A stretch of 7,220 bases of DNA. It comes from Chloroflexota bacterium. GTDB lineage: Bacteria > Chloroflexota > Dormibacteria > Dormibacterales > Dormibacteraceae. Under the pieces are notes generated by a model, which saw only the letters and a list, made by a program, of their open reading frames with translations, did not search any database and was not told the DNA's origin. Every line of letters begins with the position of its first letter. The stretch's first letter is position 1. Both the position numbers and the translations under genes were made by a program. The stretch covers positions 1 to 7,220 of the forward strand of contig VBGE01000047.1 of assembly GCA_005880345.1 (NCBI GenBank). Direction: 5' to 3'. Shown piece by piece: positions 1 to 5,673 of this stretch.

Positions 1-339
1 TCGGTCGCGGTCGAGCACCAGCTGGACGTGAAGATCGTGCTCCTCAACAACTTCTCGCTGGGCATGGTCCGGCAGTTCCAGGACGAGTTCTACGGCGGCG
101 TGCGCTCGCAGGTGGACCTGACGCACATGCCTGACTTCGTGAAGCTGTCGGAGGCGTACGGGATGCCGGCGCTGCGGGTCGAGAAATTCGAGGACATCGG
201 CCCGGCGCTCGATACGGCCCAGCGGACGAAGGGTCCGTTCCTGATCGACTTCCGGATCGACCCCGAAGCCAACGTCTATCCGATAGTGCCGCTGGGCAAG
301 AGCCTCAACGAATTCTGGGAGGCTCCGGAAAATGCCTGA
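1..339 (+). CDS. ilvB: Acetolactate synthase large subunit, C-terminal part (5' truncated)
   Basis: This is the last 112 residues of the catalytic subunit of acetohydroxyacid synthase, the ThDP- and FAD-dependent enzyme that condenses two pyruvates, or pyruvate and 2-oxobutyrate, in the first common step of branched-chain amino-acid synthesis. The frame is open from base 1, so the Met codon at 28 is internal. Visible marks are LNNFSLGMVRQFQDEFYGG, which is the end of the ThDP-binding domain, then PDFVKLSEAYG and the terminal NVYPIVPLGKSLNEF, all in the order known for the family. The position that is usually Trp in GMVRQWQ is Phe here. The TGA at 337-339 overlaps the ilvN start by 8 bases, which suggests translational coupling of the two subunits. 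Assignment is secure from the C-terminal motifs and the ilvN-ilvC context; isozyme class cannot be judged. Confidence 0.95.
   Translation, partial: SVAVEHQLDVKIVLLNNFSLGMVRQFQDEFYGGVRSQVDLTHMPDFVKLSEAYGMPALRVEKFEDIGPALDTAQRTKGPFLIDFRIDPEANVYPIVPLGKSLNEFWEAPENA
317..322 (+). promoter_or_regulatory. Shine-Dalgarno site for ilvN
   Basis: GGGAGG lies inside the end of ilvB, 9 bases before the ATG at 332. It supports that ATG as the ilvN start, even though the protein then begins with about 19 residues that do not belong to the ACT domain. Confidence 0.6.
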
Positions 340-844
340 AACACTTCCCCGACCAACGACCTCCCCGGCCGCTGGGGAGGTGAACCGGGTCCGTGTGCTT
401 TCGATCCTCGTGGAGGATGGGCAGAACACGCTGACCAAGATCGCCGGCGCGGTGCGCCGCCGTGGCTTTCACATCCGCGGTCTCTCCATCGGACCGACTC
501 GCGAGGCGGGGCGTTCACGGATCACGCTCGAGGTCGACCACGGCCACGCCGAGGCGGACCAGGTCCGCAAGCAGCTCGAGCGCCTGGTCGAGGTGGTCGA
601 GGTCGAGGACCTCACCGGCGACGAGGTGCACAGCCGCGAGCTCGTGGTCGCCAAGGTCGACACGTCCGACCTGGCGCGGTTGATTCAGCGCGGCGCCAAG
701 GTGATCTCCACCGATACCGACGGAACCACCGTCGAGTTTTCCGGCGATCGCGACGAGATCTTCGACTTCGTCGAGGAGCTGGCGCGCCACGGGATCGTGG
801 ACGTCGTCCGCTCGGGTCCCCTGGTCATGAGGAGAACGGTATGA
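332..844 (+). CDS. ilvN: Acetolactate synthase small (regulatory) subunit
   Basis: This 170-residue regulatory subunit partners IlvB; in the family it activates the catalytic subunit and confers valine feedback inhibition. Residues about 20-92 form an ACT domain, seen as [21 protein letters not shown], then [15 protein letters not shown]. The PGVL-type turn usual here reads GQNTL. Residues about 100-165 form the C-terminal domain, with SRELVVAKV, a [14 protein letters not shown] segment and [13 protein letters not shown]. This domain looks several residues shorter than usual after the RELVVAKV strand. The first 19 residues are an extra leader relative to typical IlvN proteins, which start almost directly at the ACT domain. 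Codons 10-17 of the leader are a palindromic repeat also found at 3958-3980. The start is supported by GGGAGG at 317-322; GTG codons at 380 or 395 are alternatives. Its TGA overlaps the ilvC ATG in an ATGA junction. Confidence 0.93.
   Translation: MPETLPRPTTSPAAGEVNRVRVLSILVEDGQNTLTKIAGAVRRRGFHIRGLSIGPTREAGRSRITLEVDHGHAEADQVRKQLERLVEVVEVEDLTGDEVHSRELVVAKVDTSDLARLIQRGAKVISTDTDGTTVEFSGDRDEIFDFVEELARHGIVDVVRSGPLVMRRTV
359..381 (+). repeat. Palindromic repeat embedded in ilvN coding sequence
   Basis: ACCTCCCC at 359-366 and GGGGAGGT at 374-381 form a perfect 8-bp inverted repeat around a 7-base loop (GGCCGCT). The same arms, with a 7-base loop GGCGAGC and matching flanks (CG before, GAA after), occur at 3958-3980 in the intergenic region after pheA. 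Here the copy is translated in frame as TSPAAGEV within the N-terminal extension of IlvN. It looks like a short interspersed extragenic-palindrome type of element tolerated inside a gene. That it was inserted, rather than arising by chance, is inference from the shared arms and flanks. Confidence 0.7.
830..834 (+). promoter_or_regulatory. Shine-Dalgarno site for ilvC
   Basis: AGGAG ends 6 bases before the ATG at 841, within the last codons of ilvN. It fixes the ilvC start and fits coupled translation across the ATGA overlap. Confidence 0.6.
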
Positions 845-1829
845 AGATCCACTACGAGAAAGACTGTCCGCCCAGCCTCGGTGAGCCGGTCGCGGTCGTC
901 GGCTACGGCAGCCAGGGTCGCGCGCACGCGCTGAACCTTCGCGATTCCGGCGAGGACGTCCGCGTCGGCCTGTATCCGGGAAGCAAGTCGATCGAGCGCG
1001 TGGAGGCCGACGGCCTGCGCGCGGTGCCGGTGCCCGAGGCGGTGTCGGAGGCGACGGTGGTCATGATCCTCACTCCCGACGCCGGCCAGGGAAAGCTGTT
1101 TCGCGAATCCATCGAGGCGCACCTGCAGCCGCGGTCGATGCTGATGTTCGCGCACGGCTTCTCGATCAACTTCGCGCAGATCGCCCCGCACCAGGAGATC
1201 GACGTGGCGATGATCGCGCCGAAGGGGCCGGGCCACCTGGTGCGCAGCACCTACGTCAACGGCCAGGGCGTGCCCGCGCTGATCGCGGTGCATCAGGACG
1301 CGACGGGCCACGCATGGCGCCGGGCTCTCGCGTACGCGCGCGCGCTGGGCGCGGGTCGTGCCGGAATCCTCGAGACCACATTCAAGGAAGAGACGGAGAC
1401 CGACCTCTTCGGCGAGCAGGCCGTGCTGTGCGGGGGCGTCGCGTCGCTGGTCAAGACCGGTTTCGAGACGCTGGTCGAGGCCGGCTACCAGCCCGAGCTC
1501 GCTTACTTCGAGGTCCTGCACGAGCTGAAGCTCATCGTCGACCTGATGTATCGCGGAGGCCTGGGCTTCATGCGCTACTCGGTGTCCGACACAGCGGAGT
1601 TCGGCGACTACGTCTCCGGGCCTCGCGTGATCGACGACCACGTCCGCCAGTCGATGCGCCAGGTGCTGGCGGAGATCCAGGACGGATCTTTTGCGGAGAA
1701 GTGGCTGGACGAAAACTCGAACGGCCGTGAGGGATTCATGGCGATGCGGCGCAAGGATTCGGAACACCAGATCGAGCAGGTCGGTCGCGAGCTCCGCTCG
1801 ATGATGACCTGGTTGGAGCCTGTAGAGAA

Positions 1830-1833
<4 letters not shown>
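841..1833 (+). CDS. ilvC: Ketol-acid reductoisomerase, class I
   Basis: This enzyme isomerises and reduces acetolactate or acetohydroxybutyrate to the dihydroxy acid with NAD(P)H and two Mg2+ ions. At 330 residues it has the usual class I length. The Rossmann domain shows [17 protein letters not shown] at residues 21-37 and the cofactor loop GLYPGSKS at 43-50. AHGFSIN follows at 104-110, with the likely catalytic His105, and APKGPGH at 126-132. The knotted C-terminal domain carries the metal ligands in [21 protein letters not shown], namely Asp188 and Glu192, plus Glu224, Glu228 and the substrate-binding Ser249 by alignment to the family pattern. The arginine usual at the start of the cofactor loop (GLR) is Tyr45 here, which may affect NADPH versus NADH preference. 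The gene overlaps ilvN upstream and leuA downstream through ATGA junctions, indicating one operon with coupled translation. Confidence 0.97.
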
Positions 1834-2759
<926 letters not shown>

Positions 2760-2765
2760 GACCGC

Positions 2766-3089
2766 TTGAACTACGAGATCATGAAGCCAGAGGACGTGGG
2801 TCTGGCCGACTCGCGCATCGTGGTGACGGCTCGCTCGGGGCGCCACGCGTTTCACTACCGGCTCGACCGCCTGGGCATCACGCTGTCGGACGGCAAGGGC
2901 GATGAGGCGTGGCAGCGGTTCCTGGTCCTGGCCGACACCAAGAAAGAGGTCAACGACGAGGACCTGCGCAAGATCGCGGCCATGGCGGAGACGAACGGGC
3001 ACGAGGGCAACGGCCACCCGCAGGTCACCGACCAGCTGAACGACCACAACCACGTGGCGGATACCCTGCGGCATCTGATCTTCGGCTGA
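2766..3089 (+). CDS. leuA: 2-isopropylmalate synthase, C-terminal part after the internal TAG
   Basis: This continues the leuA frame; the sense codons resume at 2760. It contains the linker subdomains that follow the barrel: NYEIMKPEDVGL, then RIVVTARSGRHAFHYRLDRLGITL, and the helical WQRFLVLADTKKEVNDEDLRKIAAMAE. Most LeuA proteins read KHSGR where this one reads ARSGR; I recall ARSGR from short LeuA forms, so it need not be decay. No C-terminal leucine-binding regulatory domain follows. Instead there is a tail of about 32 residues rich in Gly, His and Asn (NGHEGNGH, DHNH). The whole enzyme would be about 419 residues against roughly 500-520 for full-length LeuA. If translated separately, it could start at TTG 2766, with AGGA at 2758-2761 four bases upstream, or at ATG 2781. 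I think it is more likely the tail of one interrupted gene. Confidence 0.8.
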   Translation: MNYEIMKPEDVGLADSRIVVTARSGRHAFHYRLDRLGITLSDGKGDEAWQRFLVLADTKKEVNDEDLRKIAAMAETNGHEGNGHPQVTDQLNDHNHVADTLRHLIFG

Positions 3090-3099
3090 GTTTTTCGCA

Positions 3100-3918
3100 G
3101 TGAAGGTTGCGTATCAGGGCGAGCCCGGCGCCTATTCGGAGGAGGCGGTCTCGTCGGTGTTTCCGGAAGCGCAGGCGGTCGGGTTTCCGACCTTTCGCCT
3201 GACGTTCGAGGCGCTCACGATGGGCGCGGTCGACGCGGCGGTGTTGCCCGTCGAGAACAGCAGCGCCGGCATCGTGCAGGAAGTCTCCGACCTGCTGTGG
3301 GAGCTGCCCGGCCTGCGCGTGGTGCGCGAGCACATCCAGCCCGTGCGTCACTGCCTCATCGGGTGGCCGGGACCGGTGGAGCGGGCGCTGTCGCACCCGC
3401 AGGCGCTGGCCCAGTGCGACCGCTACCTGCACTCGCGACAGATCCGTTCGGTTGCGTTCCACGACACGGCCGGGGCGGCGCGGGCGGTGGCCGAGCAGCG
3501 CCAGCCGGGGACGGCGGCCATCGCGAGCAAGGCCGCGGCCAAGCGCTACGGCCTGTACGTGCTGGCCGAGTCGATCCAGGACGACTCCGAGAACCGCACG
3601 CGGTTCGTCGTCATCGAGAAGGGCGACCCGACGCGGCCGCTTGGCGCGTCGTCGGGCTGGAAGGGATCGATCGCGTTCGTCACGTCGCACAGGCCGGGCA
3701 GCCTGGCGCACGCGCTTGACTGTTTTGCGCGGCGCGGGGTCAACCTCACGCGGTTGGACAGCCGGCCCATGATGGGGCAGCCGTTCGAGTACCGGTTCTA
3801 CCTGGATTTCTCTGTAAATGGGGAGGACTCGGCGGCGGCGGCGGCGGAGGCGGCGTTGAGCGATCTGGAAGAGGCGAGCGCGGAGATCAAGCTGTTCGGG
3901 ACTTATCCCTCGGCGTAA
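3100..3918 (+). CDS. pheA: Prephenate dehydratase with C-terminal ACT domain
   Basis: PheA decarboxylates and dehydrates prephenate to phenylpyruvate, the precursor of phenylalanine. The 272 residues match the monofunctional type, with no chorismate mutase domain. The catalytic domain spans about 1-175: VAYQGEPGAYSEEA at 3-16, LPVENSSAGIV at 49-59, SHPQALAQC at 98-106, HDTAGAA at 121-127, AAIAS at 139-143 and the catalytic TRF at 167-169. The ACT domain runs from about 188, with GSLAHALDCFARRGVNLTRLDSRP at 200-223, related to the GAL and ESRP motifs that bind phenylalanine for feedback inhibition, then YRFYLDF at 231-237. A GGC-repeat tract encodes the polyalanine stretch at 245-249. The start is GTG, 10 bases after the leuA stop, without a clear Shine-Dalgarno site; the family-typical N-terminus begins right there. 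Location behind leuA suggests cotranscription with the branched-chain genes. Confidence 0.95.
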   Translation: MKVAYQGEPGAYSEEAVSSVFPEAQAVGFPTFRLTFEALTMGAVDAAVLPVENSSAGIVQEVSDLLWELPGLRVVREHIQPVRHCLIGWPGPVERALSHPQALAQCDRYLHSRQIRSVAFHDTAGAARAVAEQRQPGTAAIASKAAAKRYGLYVLAESIQDDSENRTRFVVIEKGDPTRPLGASSGWKGSIAFVTSHRPGSLAHALDCFARRGVNLTRLDSRPMMGQPFEYRFYLDFSVNGEDSAAAAAEAALSDLEEASAEIKLFGTYPSA

Positions 3919-3933
3919 TCGGCTCAGGCACGG

Positions 3934-3984
3934 CCCCACCCGCCCGCTTCGCGGGCGACCTCCCCGGCGAGCGGGGAGGTGAAG
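3934..3984 (+). repeat. Double-hairpin interspersed repeat after pheA
   Basis: Two adjacent inverted repeats make up this element. The first is CGCCCGC (3941-3947), loop TTC, GCGGGCG (3951-3957). The second is ACCTCCCC (3958-3965), a 7-base loop, GGGGAGGT (3973-3980). The second has arms identical to the palindrome within ilvN at 359-381. The arrangement resembles extragenic palindromic repeats seen in many copies in some high-GC genomes, though copy number cannot be judged here. It is followed by an A-run rather than a T-run, so it is not a typical terminator for pheA, although the hairpins could protect the mRNA 3' end. Confidence 0.7.
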
Positions 3985-3988
3985 CTAC

Positions 3989-4032
3989 AAAAAAAGCAGG
4001 TCGTGGTGGGAAGCACTCTGACCACGGCCTGC
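3989..4032 (-). terminator. Likely intrinsic terminator on the minus strand
   Basis: Bases 3996-4007 (GCAGGTCGTGGT) pair with 4021-4032 (ACCACGGCCTGC) over 12 positions with one G-U wobble, leaving a 13-base loop. Seven A residues at 3989-3995 precede the stem, so a minus-strand transcript would have a long GC-rich hairpin directly followed by seven U residues, the classic Rho-independent form. No minus-strand gene is seen upstream of it within the window. It may end antisense transcription arriving from the regulator side, or end a small minus-strand RNA. Confidence 0.55.
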
Positions 4033-4035
4033 CAC

Positions 4036-4076
4036 GCCAGTTTAGCTTAACAACGTTAAGTGTGGAACTGGCTTTT
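4036..4076 (+). terminator. Nested inverted repeat followed by TTTT; possible operon terminator or operator
   Basis: The outer arms GCCAGTT (4036-4042) and AACTGGC (4066-4072) are a perfect 7-bp match. Nested inside are CTTAAC (4046-4051) and GTTAAG (4055-4060), a perfect 6-bp match around AAC. TTTT follows at 4073-4076. As RNA this would be a long interrupted hairpin ending in a short U-run and could terminate the pheA operon on the + strand. The inner CTTAACAACGTTAAG could equally be a protein-binding site upstream of the regulator gene. The short T-run and internal loops keep confidence moderate. Confidence 0.4.
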
Positions 4077-4086
4077 CGCGATCGCG
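4077..4086. repeat. CGCGATCGCG palindrome
   Basis: A perfect 10-bp palindrome lies immediately after the TTTT of the nested inverted repeat. It contains the octamer GCGATCGC, which is overrepresented in some bacterial genomes. A role here is not evident. Confidence 0.3.
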
Positions 4087-4139
4087 TTTCCCGTAACAGA
4101 CGTTTCACAGGCGGGCGAAAGATTCCCTGACGGATTTCG

Positions 4140-4145
4140 TATAAA
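4140..4145 (+). promoter_or_regulatory. Candidate -10 box for the HTH-TPR regulator
   Basis: TATAAA at 4140-4145 is the best -10-like hexamer in the gap and ends 10 bases before the GTG at 4156. Transcription would start near 4152, leaving almost no leader. No good -35 hexamer is seen 16-18 bases upstream, and no Shine-Dalgarno sequence lies between it and the start. This fits a leaderless or near-leaderless mRNA, but it is a pattern-based guess. Confidence 0.35.
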
Positions 4146-4155
4146 GTGACTGCTC

Positions 4156-5538
4156 GTGGCCAGCGGGGACACTGACGCACCAGTTGCGACTGATGCGCGG
4201 CCCAAGCGGCGTCGACTGCCGGGAGTGAACCTCCGGCCGGGCACCGTCAAGCAGGCCCGAACCGACGCCGGCATGAGCCTGGCCCAGCTCGGCAAGGGAC
4301 ACGTCACCGCGCCGGCGATCTACCTGATCGAGACCGGGCGTACGCGACCATCGCTGCCCACCCTGGAGCACATCGCCCGCCGGACGAACAGGCCGGTCGA
4401 GTTCTTCCTCGCCGAACCCGCGGGCGCTCCCGACGAGACGCAGGCCAGCCTGATCGAGCTCGAGGCACTGGTCGCCGACGGCCGGAACCAGGAGGCCATC
4501 GCGCTGGGCAGGTCTCTGCTCGACCGCGGCACGTCCGGGTTCCGACTGGGACGCATCCGCTACATGCTGGCGCAGGCTTACCTGGCGACAGCGCAGCCGG
4601 AACGAGCCGCCCCGCTCCTGACCGACGCGCGGGCTCACTTCGAGGCCGTCAACGACGGCGTGATGCTGGCCGAGTGCATGGGGGCGCAGGCGATGCTGGC
4701 CAACATGACGCAGTCCAGGGACGCGCTCGCGTTGGCCCAGCAGGCTCTGGCCGTGTGCAACAAGCTCAATCCGGTACCGGCGCCGACCAGGGCGCGACTG
4801 CTGGGCATCCTTGCGAGCGCGCATGTGGCCAATCGCGAGCTGGACCAGGCGATCGCGGCCTATGAGGAGTCGATCGAAGTCGGCGGGCCCGTTTTAGACC
4901 TGCGACGCATCGCTCGCATGTACAGCGGGCTCGGCGCGGCGTACCGAGAGATGGGCGAGGTCGAGAGCTCGACGCGGTACGCGATGCGGTCGGTCGCGCT
5001 CCTGGAGGTGCTGCGAGACCGGGTGGCGCTGGCTCGCTCGGAGAACAACCTGGCCCTCGTTCTCATGACGCGCGGGGACGTGAGCGAGGCGCGACGCCAC
5101 CTCGACCGTTCGCTCGAGCTGTGCGACGAGGCCGACCTGGAGTTCGGTCGCAGCCACGTCCTGCTGAGCCTGTGCGAGCTGTCGATGCAGGAAGGCAAGG
5201 TCGACCAGGCGTCGGACCTGGCCCATCAAGCGTTGGTCCTGGCCGAGCGCCTGGAGGAGGGCGCCAGCATCGCCGAGGCGCACGTCTGGTTGGGCCGGAT
5301 CGCCGACCACCGCGGCGATCACGCGACAGTCGATCGGGAGTTCGAGGATGCGATACGGGGCTTCGAAGCGCTGGGCATGCGGGAGCGTCTGCTGCAGTGC
5401 CACGGCCTGTACGCGGACATCCTCGAGCGCCGCGGCGAGCTGGCCAAGGCGTACGGGCACATGAAAGAGGCCTTGCAGGCGAGCCGGCCGGGCCTTCTGC
5501 GCCGGGACGAAGAGCAGGAACGGGTCGGTTCGGCCTAG
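4156..5538 (+). CDS. XRE-type HTH regulator with TPR-like repeats
   Basis: This 460-residue protein is probably a cytoplasmic transcription regulator. After a basic, disordered N-terminus (RPKRRR at 15-20), residues about 29-86 form an XRE/Cro-type helix-turn-helix: GTVKQARTDAGMSLAQLG, TAPAIYLIETGRTRPSLPTLEHIA, and NRPVEFFL. From about 97 to 450 the protein is all helical, with about nine TPR-like pairs such as AYLATAQPERAAPLL, ANRELDQAIAAYEESIEV, YREMGEVESSTRYAMRSV, ALVLMTRGDVSEARRHLDRSLEL and ILERRGELAKAYGHMKEAL. No membrane segment or enzymatic domain is seen. HTH-TPR regulators of Gram-positive bacteria often sense peptides, but ligand and targets here are unknown. The start is GTG: a TGA at 4147-4149 blocks extension, and no Shine-Dalgarno site is visible. 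It stands alone between the amino-acid operon and the E1 gene, with palindromes downstream that may be its operators. The stop is TAG. Confidence 0.85.
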   Translation: MASGDTDAPVATDARPKRRRLPGVNLRPGTVKQARTDAGMSLAQLGKGHVTAPAIYLIETGRTRPSLPTLEHIARRTNRPVEFFLAEPAGAPDETQASLIELEALVADGRNQEAIALGRSLLDRGTSGFRLGRIRYMLAQAYLATAQPERAAPLLTDARAHFEAVNDGVMLAECMGAQAMLANMTQSRDALALAQQALAVCNKLNPVPAPTRARLLGILASAHVANRELDQAIAAYEESIEVGGPVLDLRRIARMYSGLGAAYREMGEVESSTRYAMRSVALLEVLRDRVALARSENNLALVLMTRGDVSEARRHLDRSLELCDEADLEFGRSHVLLSLCELSMQEGKVDQASDLAHQALVLAERLEEGASIAEAHVWLGRIADHRGDHATVDREFEDAIRGFEALGMRERLLQCHGLYADILERRGELAKAYGHMKEALQASRPGLLRRDEEQERVGSA

Positions 5539-5559
5539 AGGTCACCGCCCCGGTTTTAT

Positions 5560-5579
5560 CGGATAGTCCGGACTAACCG
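5560..5579. promoter_or_regulatory. Candidate operator 1 (20-bp near-palindrome)
   Basis: CGGATAGTCC at 5560-5569 faces GGACTAACCG at 5570-5579, a palindrome with one mismatched pair. The 12-bp core TAGTCCGGACTA is identical to that of the site at 5600-5623, and the centres are 42 bp apart. It lies about 95 bp upstream of the E1 start. The likeliest role is a binding site for a dimeric regulator, possibly the product of the gene just upstream. Confidence 0.6.
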
Positions 5580-5599
5580 AGGAATTGAGGCGGGCGAAT

Positions 5600-5623
5600 C
5601 CCGGATAGTCCGGACTATCCGGG
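5600..5623. promoter_or_regulatory. Candidate operator 2 (24-bp perfect palindrome)
   Basis: The half CCCGGATAGTCC at 5600-5611 is followed by its exact reverse complement at 5612-5623. It shares the TAGTCCGGACTA core with the site at 5560-5579. As RNA it could fold into a 10-bp stem with a CCGG loop, and TTTT occurs at 5633-5636, so a weak terminator for the regulator gene is an alternative. The repeated core and helical spacing favour a tandem DNA-binding site about 50 bp before the E1 ATG. Confidence 0.65.
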
Positions 5624-5652
5624 GGCGGCGAGTTTTGGTCCCCGTCCGGGTC

Positions 5653-5662
5653 TAAACGTTTA
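5653..5662. promoter_or_regulatory. TAAACGTTTA palindrome just upstream of E1
   Basis: This perfect 10-bp palindrome lies 11 bases before the ATG at 5674 and is AT-rich compared with its surroundings. It could overlap the -10 region of an E1 promoter or bind a regulator; no convincing -35 is seen. Its TAA at 5653-5655 is in frame with E1 and sets the upstream limit of that reading frame. Confidence 0.35.
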
Positions 5663-5673
5663 ACCTGCAAGAA

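Noticed and set aside
28..30. ATG or GTG near 28 as the start of a small gene
   Set aside because: The frame is open to base 1 and the preceding residues (SVAVEHQLDV) match the IlvB family, so the gene begins outside the window.
586..612. GTCGAGGT direct repeats in ilvN
   Set aside because: They encode the Val-Glu-rich segment VEVVEVED with optimal codons and are explained by protein sequence and codon bias.
685..1767. Long open frame of 360 codons on the minus strand opposite ilvN-ilvC
   Set aside because: It mirrors the third-position GC bias of ilvC, shows no recognisable domain, and lies opposite a gene with full family motifs.
3941..3980. Double hairpin as the intrinsic terminator of pheA
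   Set aside because: The hairpins are followed by GAAGCTAC and an A-run rather than a T-run on the + strand, and the second is shared with a coding region, so a repeat element explains it better.
4156..5538. HTH-TPR gene as a phage repressor or toxin-antitoxin component
   Set aside because: The long all-TPR C-terminus, the absence of a partner gene and the lack of mobile-element signs argue against both.
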